Source: a bacterium
GTDB lineage: Bacteria; Spirochaetota; UBA4802; UBA5550
Assembly: GCA_024224995.1 (NCBI GenBank)
Contig: JAAENB010001216.1
Span: forward strand, 1-7,103
Length of the DNA: 7,103 nucleotides
Direction: 5' to 3'
Shown here: positions 1-4,677 of the stretch, in pieces
Numbering within the stretch: the first letter of the stretch is position 1
Layout of the letters: each line of letters begins with the position of its first letter
Notes under the pieces: model-generated
Told to the model about the DNA's origin: nothing
What the model saw: only the letters and a program-made list of their open reading frames with translations
Databases searched by the model: none
Translations under genes and position numbers: made by a program

Positions 1-47
1 AAATAGTATTGCGATCTGCATCTGGCCTGGAAGTATCCCTCTTCTAA
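1..47. repeat. Terminal direct repeat, left copy (circle-closing overlap)
   Basis: These 47 bases are identical, in the same orientation, to bases 7057-7103. The simplest reading is an assembly overlap of a circular or tandemly repeated unit of 7056 bp. The bases before position 1 in the closed form (7050-7056) complete an inverted repeat with 128-134, which independently supports the junction. A dispersed repeat at both ends of a linear segment is the alternative. Confidence 0.9.
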
Positions 48-109
48 ATGTGAGGACTGTTTGAGCGGAGCGAGTTCCGCAGCATTTAGAAGAGGGATGC
101 TTCCAGGCC
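24..109. repeat. Long nested inverted repeat (27-bp arms)
   Basis: Arms 24-50 and 83-109 are complementary over 27 bp with one mismatch (T34 against C100 when the arms are aligned in the same sense), which is a G-U wobble in RNA of one sense. The 32-base apex contains a second stem, 65-69 with 76-80 (GCGGA/TCCGC) and a 6-base loop. If the ends are joined, an outer 11-bp arm pair is added: 7050-7060 (AGAAACTAAAT) with 124-134 (ATTTAGTTTCT), separated from the main stem by an unpaired asymmetric region. The whole dyad is then about 140 bp. No T-run follows the main stem. It could be a dispersed palindromic element, a replication or recombination site, or a structured RNA; the sequence does not decide. 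It lacks a recognisable integron attC consensus. Confidence 0.85.
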
Positions 110-149
110 CGCTCACTTGCACAATTTAGTTTCTTGAGAGACTAAAAAA

Positions 150-181
150 ACCGGTACAAAATTGTCCCGGTACTTTTTTTT
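150..181. terminator. Bidirectional intrinsic terminator-like hairpin
   Basis: The core 151-170 folds as CCGG/CCGG, one T-C mismatch, then ACAA/TTGT with a tiny loop. It is flanked by seven A (144-150) on the left and eight T (174-181) on the right, so both strands read stem then U-tract. No coding gene reads into it from either side: the next gene on the plus strand starts at 258, and 6776-149 is gene-free. It may insulate the 258 gene or end a non-coding transcript crossing the long inverted repeat. Confidence 0.6.
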
Positions 182-199
182 AAACCCCTATAAAAGAGC

Positions 200-227
200 T
201 TTACAATCCTGGATTATTGTATAAAAA
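200..227 (+). promoter_or_regulatory. Candidate sigma70 promoter for the 258-626 gene
   Basis: TTTACA at 200-205 and TAAAAA at 222-227 with a 16-bp spacer lie just downstream of the terminator-like hairpin and upstream of a well-formed ribosome binding site. The -10 is imperfect and an alternative TATAAA lies at 220-225, so the exact start is uncertain. Confidence 0.4.
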
Positions 228-257
228 TAAACTAATTTTTGGTTTTATGGAGGGAAA

Positions 258-626
258 ATGAGGAACGTAATTGCAATATTCGTTATGGTTTTGTCAGCAG
301 CCGGTATCCTGTTTGCCGGTTTATCTTCCAGTGTCGCAACAACTGTAATAAAGAATAGTGACGGCTCCGGAAAGGCCTATGGGGTATTGTCTCAAACACG
401 GAATAGCGCCGACACTGTTGATTATATTGGCTGTTCCGGTCAACATACGTCAACGGGATTTAGTGTTGGTTGTGACGCAAAGAATACTAACGGGGATGTC
501 CTGTACGGCTATAGTACCGACACTGCCGTATATAATGTCTACAAAAGCATTCACTCTGATTCGTTTGTACGGTTTGAGGTCGACAGCAGCGGAAAAATTA
601 CCAAACTCTATACGGCAAACCGTTAA
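258..626 (+). CDS. Small secreted protein, unknown function (122 aa)
   Basis: A strong ribosome binding site, GGAGGG, lies 4 bases before the ATG and fixes the start. Residues 1-20 look like a Sec signal peptide: a basic N-terminus (MRN), then a hydrophobic core ending LFA-G, with possible cleavage after Ala20. There is no lipobox cysteine. The mature part is rich in Ser, Thr, Asp, Gly and Tyr and contains just two cysteines, Cys59 (in YIGCSG) and Cys72 (in VGCDAK), which could form one disulfide once exported. The tail, around FEVDSSGKITKLY, looks like a beta-strand-rich fold. I recognise no family with confidence. It stands alone on the plus strand between a terminator-like hairpin upstream and a second hairpin at 652-686 downstream, so it is probably monocistronic. 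Export to the periplasm or outside is inferred from the signal peptide only. Confidence 0.8.
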   Translation: MRNVIAIFVMVLSAAGILFAGLSSSVATTVIKNSDGSGKAYGVLSQTRNSADTVDYIGCSGQHTSTGFSVGCDAKNTNGDVLYGYSTDTAVYNVYKSIHSDSFVRFEVDSSGKITKLYTANR

Positions 627-651
627 AGTATATTCCATAAAAATGAGCCAT

Positions 652-686
652 ACCGGGAGACCGCGAACGCGTATCGGTTTCCCGGT
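652..686. terminator. Hairpin between convergent genes
   Basis: Arms 652-663 and 675-686 pair over 12 bp (one G-U type position) around an 11-base loop. It lies between the 3' ends of the plus gene ending at 626 and the minus gene ending at 710. On the minus strand a five-T run follows about nine bases after the stem; on the plus strand no T-run follows. It may act as a terminator or as a 3' stabilising hairpin. Confidence 0.45.
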
Positions 687-709
687 CATAAAATTGAAAG
701 GTTCTAAGC

Positions 710-928
710 TTATCCTTTTACGGCTTCAATAAAACTTTGAGCCGTATTTTTAAACCGGGCCTCCTCTTCCCGGTCCAGGCCGAGGCAGAACTCATCAACC
801 AGATCGTTGGCCGAATAGGGATCCCAAACGCTTGTTGATATCCGAGGTTTTTCAGAGCCTTTTTCCATTAAATATAAAACTTTTGACGCAAATAAAAGAT
901 TCGCGACAGCAATAGCATTTTTATCCAT
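710..928 (-). CDS. Small paralogous protein, member 2 (72 aa, unknown)
   Basis: This is a member of a four-copy family in this window. The conserved N-terminal block (residues 8-24) reads LLFASKVLYLMEKG, and the C-terminal block carries DEF (45-47), GL (50-51), an acidic EEEAR run, Phe59 and a terminal helix. I chose the ATG at 928 rather than the upstream in-frame ATG at 946 because GAGGAG lies 8 bases before it and because the protein then begins MDKN like its neighbour MDKE. Only 20 bp separate it from the stop of the 949-1131 gene, so the two are surely one operon under the sigma54-type promoter at 1243-1258. There is no signal peptide, clear membrane segment or known domain, so it is probably a small cytoplasmic helical protein. 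The function is not recognised. Confidence 0.75.
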   Translation of the reverse strand: MDKNAIAVANLLFASKVLYLMEKGSEKPRISTSVWDPYSANDLVDEFCLGLDREEEARFKNTAQSFIEAVKG

Positions 929-948
929 ATAATACACTCCTCTCATCC

Positions 949-1131
949 TTACAGACTCACTCGATATTCATCCATCAGCTTTGCCTGGATCTGTTCACAT
1001 ATCAAAGAGATATCAATATCCTGAGAAGCAGCGGTCTCCTGCTCTGGCTCTTTCTCAATTCCTTTTTCAATGAAGTATAATACTTTTGAAGCGTGCAGCA
1101 GGGTTTCAATAGCTTTAGTTTCTTTATCCAT
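949..1131 (-). CDS. Small paralogous protein, member 1, C-terminally short (60 aa)
   Basis: This is the first gene of a two-gene operon. It starts MDKE, has the family block LLHASKVLYFIEKG at residues 11-24, a variable acidic middle, and then QIQAKLMDEY (residues 47-56), matching member 3's DIQLKLLDEY. It stops four residues later, so it lacks the roughly 24-residue C-terminal helix (GL..ER..F...A) that the other three members have. The start is supported by AGAGGA 7 bases upstream of the ATG. The leader of about 100 nt runs from the predicted sigma54 start near 1232 and contains a large hairpin (1154-1204). Whether the short form is functional or a decayed copy cannot be told; the intact reading frame, good ribosome site and strong promoter argue that it is expressed. 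The function is unknown. Confidence 0.75.
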   Translation of the reverse strand: MDKETKAIETLLHASKVLYFIEKGIEKEPEQETAASQDIDISLICEQIQAKLMDEYRVSL

Positions 1132-1153
1132 CTTTTTTTCCTCTGTTAAAATT

Positions 1154-1204
1154 GAGTGAAGCAGGGTACGCTCCGGAATAAATCCGGCATAACCTGCTTC
1201 ACTC
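1154..1204. promoter_or_regulatory. Nested hairpin in the 5' leader of the 949-1131 gene
   Basis: Arms 1154-1168 and 1190-1204 pair over 15 positions with one mismatch. Inside is a second stem, CCGGA (1173-1177) with TCCGG (1183-1187) and an ATAAA loop. On the minus strand it lies between the predicted transcription start (about 1232) and the ribosome site (1139-1144), leaving that site single-stranded. No U-tract follows, so it is not a standard terminator. It may stabilise the mRNA, bind a regulator or be a dispersed palindrome. Confidence 0.7.
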
Positions 1205-1242
1205 TTAAATAAGCAGTAACAAAATCTATTACCTATATTAAA

Positions 1243-1258
1243 TGCAAGATTCGTGCCA
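1243..1258 (-). promoter_or_regulatory. Sigma54 (RpoN) promoter
   Basis: The minus strand reads TGGCACG-AATC-TTGCA, preceded by T. This matches the RpoN consensus YTGGCACG-N4-TTGCW at every defined position, with GG at -25/-24 (1257-1256) and GC at -13/-12 (1245-1244). The transcript should start near 1232, about 100 nt before the ATG of the 949-1131 gene. No competing good sigma70 promoter is visible in this interval. Confidence 0.85.
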
Positions 1259-1301
1259 ACATGTACAAAAAAGGGGGAAATATACGAAAAAAAAAGGCAT
1301 A

Positions 1302-1323
1302 ATAAGAGTAAAATAAGAGTAAA
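1302..1323. repeat. Tandem 11-bp direct repeat
   Basis: ATAAGAGTAAA occurs twice head to tail at 1302-1312 and 1313-1323, one helical turn apart, between the dyads and the sigma54 promoter (about -70 to -91 from the predicted start). It may be a protein-binding site or simply AT-rich spacer DNA. Confidence 0.7.
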
Positions 1324-1401
1324 TTAAGGGGGTATACCCGGAAAATAGTGGAATAATTGTTCATACAATGATTTAAATATCAAATTTAGTGCGATGAGAA
1401 G

Positions 1402-1442
1402 AGCAGCTGTCATATTATGACAGCTGCTGTCAATTTCTGACA
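1402..1442. promoter_or_regulatory. Tandem dyad operator, probable enhancer (UAS) for the sigma54 promoter
   Basis: TGTCA-N5-TGACA occurs at 1408-1422 and again at 1428-1442, so the four half-sites begin at 1408, 1418, 1428 and 1438, exactly 10 bp apart. The first dyad is the core of a longer 13-bp inverted repeat (1402-1414 with 1416-1428). The dyad centres lie about 183 and 203 bp upstream of the predicted RpoN start, a usual enhancer distance. The architecture resembles but does not equal the NifA site TGT-N10-ACA (here TGT-N9-ACA). The binding protein is not encoded in this window. Confidence 0.65.
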
Positions 1443-1455
1443 ACGGACCGGTTTT

Positions 1456-1710
1456 TTAAACAGTATCCAGCAAGTCTATGAGGCTCCGGGCAGTAAGTTG
1501 AAATTCAGATCTTTCATGCGGCGATAGTCCCATGCAGTATTCATCAAGCAGCTTTAATTGAATATCTTTTTGAATAAGGGCAGCTTCACTGTCACGAGGG
1601 TTCAGGGGTTTTTGTATATTTGATCCCTCATGAAAGCCGTTTTCAATAAAAAATAATACTTTTGAAACATATAACAGGTTTGATACTGCAACAATTGTTT
1701 TATTTTCCAT
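1456..1710 (-). CDS. Small paralogous protein, member 3 (84 aa, unknown)
   Basis: This is the longest and most complete family member. It begins MENKT, has LLYVSKVLFFIENG (residues 12-25), a variable linker, then DIQLKLLDEYCMGL (49-62), HER (65-67), Phe70 and a C-terminal helix. The reading frame is open much further upstream (to 1941), but that extension runs through the divergent receiver gene. The ATG at 1708-1710 is preceded by two ribosome-site-like GGAG motifs, the nearer 5 bases away, and gives an N-terminus that aligns with its paralogues. It is divergent from the receiver gene at 1862 with a 151-bp gap. I see no convincing promoter for it, neither sigma54 nor a good sigma70 match. 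No signal peptide or known domain is visible, and the function is not recognised. Confidence 0.8.
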   Translation of the reverse strand: MENKTIVAVSNLLYVSKVLFFIENGFHEGSNIQKPLNPRDSEAALIQKDIQLKLLDEYCMGLSPHERSEFQLTARSLIDLLDTV

Positions 1711-1826
1711 GTGTACTCCTTCTACTCCTTTAAGGTTTTTATATCGTTCTATTAGATAAGTGACTCTGCCGGGTGAAAACAGACAAATTTTTTTGAGATT
1801 TTGTAAAAAAAGATAAGTAATTTTTT

Positions 1827-1855
1827 TTGACATACCGGGAAAGAGATGATACAAT
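1827..1855 (+). promoter_or_regulatory. Strong sigma70 promoter for the receiver gene (leaderless start)
   Basis: TTGACA (1827-1832), a 17-bp spacer and TACAAT (1850-1855). The -10 ends seven bases before the A of the ATG at 1862, so initiation at the usual distance would begin on or next to the start codon. T- and A-tracts at about 1788-1828 lie directly upstream and could act as an UP-like or curved element. Confidence 0.8.
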
Positions 1856-1861
1856 GCCGGG

Positions 1862-2629
1862 ATGGGTATAATACTGGCTATTGATAATGATGAAGCTTTT
1901 CTTGAGCTATTGCTGGAAAAGCTCCACGAAATAGGGCACACAATTATAACCGCACTCAGTGCGGATGAAGGATTGAAGCTTGCCCTGACAATTAATCCGG
2001 ACCTGGTTATCCTGGAAACGGAATTAACAGGTCTTGACGGTTATGATGTACTGGAGAATCTGCGGATCAATGAATTAACCCGGTATATTCCTGTTATTGT
2101 TATGACCGTAGATACAAAGAAGCAGAAAGTCCTCAAGGCCATTAAATACGGGATCAAGGATTTCCTGTCGAAGCAGTTCGATGTGGAGAACCTGGTACGG
2201 AAGATTAATTCGGCAGTTGTATATAATAAAAAGTTACAAAAGAGGATTGGAGGTGAAAGGGAGAACGCGGTAATAGAGATCCGTCAAACCAGTAAAACAT
2301 CAATCTCAATCCGGTCTTCCCTGAAATTCGCACAGAGAGAGCTGCAGGGGCTCTTAACTCCCCAGTTCCTGAACCTGGTTGAGAACAAGCAGTTAATTCT
2401 CGATCTCAGGTATATGCCGGGGTTGACCCGTGAAGATGTGATTATATTAAAAAAATTGATAGACCTGGTCCCGCAGCGGGAAATTTACATGGTATCGGGA
2501 AAATATTTTGGCCTTATTTCCCTGGCAACAACAATGGGAAAACGGATAAAACATTTTATCTCGTATGATGATATGGATACTTTTGCCTATAATCGCGGGG
2601 ATAACAAAGATCTTGCCGATTCCCTATGA
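1862..2629 (+). CDS. Receiver-like (REC) protein with Glu at the phosphorylation site and an unassigned C-terminal domain (255 aa)
   Basis: Residues 1-120 form a CheY-like receiver: ILAIDND gives the acidic pair Asp8/Asp10, VIVMT gives the conserved Thr82, and FLSKQF gives Lys104. The phosphoacceptor position reads PDLVILETEL, so Asp is replaced by Glu52, as in phosphomimetic or phosphorylation-independent receivers. Residues 135-245 show alternating strands and helices (LILDLRYMPGL, IYMVSGKYFGL) weakly reminiscent of a STAS-type fold; no DNA-binding, GGDEF, EAL or AAA+ domain is seen. The ATG at 1862 is forced: an in-frame TGA lies at 1847-1849 and the REC domain begins at residue 3. There is no Shine-Dalgarno site, consistent with a leaderless mRNA. 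The gene is convergent with the HD-GYP-like gene and overlaps its 3' end by 6 bp. It is probably a cytoplasmic signalling protein; its partner is unknown. Confidence 0.85.
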   Translation: MGIILAIDNDEAFLELLLEKLHEIGHTIITALSADEGLKLALTINPDLVILETELTGLDGYDVLENLRINELTRYIPVIVMTVDTKKQKVLKAIKYGIKDFLSKQFDVENLVRKINSAVVYNKKLQKRIGGERENAVIEIRQTSKTSISIRSSLKFAQRELQGLLTPQFLNLVENKQLILDLRYMPGLTREDVIILKKLIDLVPQREIYMVSGKYFGLISLATTMGKRIKHFISYDDMDTFAYNRGDNKDLADSL

Positions 2630-4024
2630 ATTAATTTTGGCATTAATTGTTGGATCAATTTCCAGTTCTATTTTCTGATCCGAAAGTTTTTTCTTTCGCC
2701 GGTCCAGGTACATATGATTATATTCTTCAAATGTATGGAGCGCCGTAATAACCAGGGGCAGGTCAAAAGCGCCTTCTTTATACAGCAGTTTTATATGATC
2801 AAAAGCCTCATCCTGGGAAAACCGGACCCCGTAATACTTTGGAGACCGCAGTCCGTCGTAGAGGTCCGCGATAGCTATGATCTTTGATTCCGGGGGAGGG
2901 AGCTTTTTCGCAGGCGGATATCCCCGTTCCAGCGTAAGCCGGTGATGGCCGAGAATATAGGCAAACATCCGGGAATTGTTGACCCCGATTTCTTTTAGTT
3001 TAGCCACCCCCAGTGACGGGTGTTTTTCTATAATATTGAATTCTTCCATGGTAAGGCTCTTTTTTTTGTTCAGGATATTATTGTGAATACATATCTTCCC
3101 GATATCGCTGTTAAGGGCTGCCATGGTAATAAGAAGGCGGTTTTCATCACTAAAATCGATTGAGAAAGAGGAATACTTTCTGTTCGGATCAATCGCGGCA
3201 TATTGATATATCAAATCGGAGACTTTATTCGAAAGGGTCATTGTTACCCCTTCGTGATATTTCAGTTTGATAACATCTTTCTGGTAATCCGTATACCTGA
3301 GGACCTGGTTGGAAACAAGCAAGGCCTGCCGGTCTTCGGTATGTTTCGGTGTTTTCACGGGCAGCCATTTTCCCAGGTTTTTGGTCGCCAGGTCATCTTT
3401 TAAAAATTTTAGCTTTTTGCTTATGGCCAGTGTGTAAAAGGCAACAGCGGAAGCATGGGAAAAGGTAAGGTAATTGTCCTTGTTTCGAACGGCATTGATC
3501 ATATCCATGTAGTCATAGGCAAGGAGGTTCTTGGTAAGGATAACTTCAAGATATTCCGCAATGGAGCGGGAAATTTTTTCATTATCCTTTGAAGCAAGAG
3601 AGGAAACCCCATTAATAATGGTTTTTTGAAATAACTCATTCACTTTATAGACATTTTTACGAAAACCCATTTTAGCATCGGGATGAACTTCAAAGTCCAG
3701 ATCGTTTATCCGCTCATCGATCTCTTCGGCTTTTTCTTCTTCATAGTCATCTTTCATTTCCGGGGGAATTTCCGGGCTAATAGTCTCGTTTGAACCGGAC
3801 AAAACAGACTCTTCCGGTTCAGCAGAATCCTTTTTGGTTTCCGGATTAGCAGGAACGAACTCATCATCCACATAGACATAGGTATTCGTAAGCCGTTCTT
3901 TGGACAGTTTTTGGCCTTTTTTGGCCAGGATAGCACCTTCGGAATTATGAATATTCGCCGGGAGCGGCTTACGATCGAAGTCCTTAACCGAATATACCTG
4001 ATTAAAATATATTAATTTTTTCAT
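2624..4024 (-). CDS. HD-GYP-like protein with degenerate HD motif (466 aa)
   Basis: This belongs to the HD-GYP family, whose active members hydrolyse cyclic di-GMP using bound metals. Residues 1-60 form a small N-terminal module (AILAKKGQKLS) common ahead of HD-GYP domains, and 60-115 is an acidic, probably disordered linker. The catalytic-like region holds His190 (SHASAV), Ser306-Asp307-IGK, EKHPSLG (His335), His360-His361, GYP (368-370) and ADLYDGLRS (Asp387). The first residue of the HD pair is Ser instead of His, and about 115 residues separate His190 from Asp307, far more than in typical members, implying an insertion at about 205-290. Activity is therefore doubtful; it may bind rather than cleave the nucleotide. 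I chose the ATG at 4024, because the promoter at 4035-4063 places the transcript start near 4028 and so excludes the upstream ATG (4054) and TTG (4063). No Shine-Dalgarno site is present. Confidence 0.85.
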   Translation of the reverse strand: MKKLIYFNQVYSVKDFDRKPLPANIHNSEGAILAKKGQKLSKERLTNTYVYVDDEFVPANPETKKDSAEPEESVLSGSNETISPEIPPEMKDDYEEEKAEEIDERINDLDFEVHPDAKMGFRKNVYKVNELFQKTIINGVSSLASKDNEKISRSIAEYLEVILTKNLLAYDYMDMINAVRNKDNYLTFSHASAVAFYTLAISKKLKFLKDDLATKNLGKWLPVKTPKHTEDRQALLVSNQVLRYTDYQKDVIKLKYHEGVTMTLSNKVSDLIYQYAAIDPNRKYSSFSIDFSDENRLLITMAALNSDIGKICIHNNILNKKKSLTMEEFNIIEKHPSLGVAKLKEIGVNNSRMFAYILGHHRLTLERGYPPAKKLPPPESKIIAIADLYDGLRSPKYYGVRFSQDEAFDHIKLLYKEGAFDLPLVITALHTFEEYNHMYLDRRKKKLSDQKIELEIDPTINAKINS

Positions 4025-4034
4025 GATAGGAAAT

Positions 4035-4063
4035 AAATTAGCACAGGCATACATTAAATGCAA
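4035..4063 (-). promoter_or_regulatory. Sigma70 promoter for the HD-GYP-like gene
   Basis: On the minus strand TTGCAT (4058-4063), a 17-bp spacer and TAATTT (4035-4040). The expected start is near 4028, giving a leader of only about 3-5 bases, which fits the absence of a ribosome binding site. Confidence 0.55.
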
Positions 4064-4108
4064 GCAACTTCCGGTCCAAAAGCGGAATTTTAGCAGCCGG
4101 TTTTTCGG

Positions 4109-4137
4109 TTTACATCGGGGGGACTTTTATTTATATT
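4109..4137 (+). promoter_or_regulatory. Sigma70 promoter for the DUF2284 gene (leaderless start)
   Basis: TTTACA (4109-4114), a 17-bp spacer and TATATT (4132-4137). The -10 ends seven bases before the A of the ATG at 4144, the same geometry as at the receiver gene, predicting a transcript that begins at the start codon. Confidence 0.75.
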
Positions 4138-4143
4138 GGTTGA

Positions 4144-4605
4144 ATGGAGATACTTTTTACCAGGCGGATAAAGACAAAGAAGATTACGGTGAGTCCCAGA
4201 CCCGTATGGAAATGCAGGTCGTGCCCTGAATACGGTATCCGGCCATCCTGTCCGCCATATACTCCTCATTGGAAGGAGGCAGCAGAATGGATTTCCCGGT
4301 ATACATGGGCTCAAATTATTAAATTTAAATTGGCGGGAGACAACTTCCAGGAAGAGAAAAGAGAAATTCTTTTATATTTACTTGAACAAGAGAAAGAATA
4401 CTTTAAAAAAAAGCATTTTTATGTTCATGCCCTGTTCCCGGGAAGCTGTAACCTGTGCGAACCCTGTTCCTGTGTACAGGGCTCGGAATGTGAGAATAAA
4501 AAAGCAGTCCGTCCTTCTGTTGACGCAATTGGAATAGAATTGGACAAACTGGTGACTATTGATTTTAATGAAAACGCGCTCTACGCCATCATTCTTCCGG
4601 AATAA
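4144..4605 (+). CDS. DUF2284 predicted metal-binding protein (153 aa)
   Basis: The protein has the two cysteine blocks typical of DUF2284. The N-terminal block has Cys24, Cys27 and Cys36 in the pattern KCRSCPEYG...SCPPYTP. The C-terminal block has Cys102, Cys105, Cys108, Cys110 and Cys116 in GSCNLCEPCSC...EC, followed by RPSVDAIGI (123-131), the family's RPSMEA.GI signature. Eight cysteines suggest bound metal or an iron-sulfur cluster; the biochemical role of the family is not established. The length is close to full for the family. The ATG at 4144 is forced because an in-frame TGA (4141-4143) is adjacent upstream. There is no ribosome site, and a near-consensus promoter ends just before the ATG, implying a leaderless mRNA. 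It is divergent from the HD-GYP-like gene and ends at a strong terminator. Probably cytoplasmic and monocistronic. Confidence 0.9.
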   Translation: MEILFTRRIKTKKITVSPRPVWKCRSCPEYGIRPSCPPYTPHWKEAAEWISRYTWAQIIKFKLAGDNFQEEKREILLYLLEQEKEYFKKKHFYVHALFPGSCNLCEPCSCVQGSECENKKAVRPSVDAIGIELDKLVTIDFNENALYAIILPE

Positions 4606-4624
4606 TAATAAAGTATAATTATCA

Positions 4625-4665
4625 CTGGTATGTTTCCCGGAGAACCGGGAAACATACCGGTTTTT
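4625..4665 (+). terminator. Intrinsic terminator after the DUF2284 gene
   Basis: A perfect 14-bp stem (4627-4640 with 4645-4658), extended by two more pairs, with an AGAA tetraloop and then TTTTT (4661-4665). It ends plus-strand transcription 20 bases after the DUF2284 stop. It lies between convergent genes, but on the minus strand no T-run follows directly. Confidence 0.85.
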
Positions 4666-4677
4666 ATATAATAAACT

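Larger units (their letters stand above)
1132..1455. other. 324-bp regulatory intergenic region
   Basis: There is no gene in this stretch. Reading on the minus strand from 1455 to 1132 it holds: two TGTCA-N5-TGACA dyads (1408-1442), short AT-rich palindromes (ATTGT-TCAT-ACAAT at 1356-1369), a perfect 10-bp palindrome GGGTATACCC (1330-1339), an 11-bp tandem repeat (1302-1323), A-rich tracts, the sigma54 promoter (1243-1258), the leader hairpin (1154-1204) and the ribosome site (1139-1144). This order (enhancer, AT-rich flexible DNA, RpoN promoter, structured leader) is the standard layout of an RpoN-dependent control region. Confidence 0.75.

Noticed and set aside
24..134. Long inverted repeat as an integron attC site
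   Set aside because: The paired boxes do not match the RYYYAAC/GTTRRRY core, there is no integrase, and genes lie on both strands rather than as cassettes.
1711..1941. N-terminal extension of small paralogue 3
   Set aside because: It overlaps the divergent receiver gene and its promoter; the ATG at 1710 has ribosome-site motifs and aligns with the paralogues.
4025..4063. Upstream TTG or ATG start for the HD-GYP-like gene
   Set aside because: These codons lie within or upstream of the -10 and -35 elements, so they would not be in the main transcript; MKKLIYF at 4024 is a more natural N-terminus.
4023..4229. Plus-strand frame overlapping the DUF2284 start
   Set aside because: It is a different frame that overlaps the divergent promoters; the DUF2284 cysteine block lies wholly in the 4144 frame and needs no frameshift.
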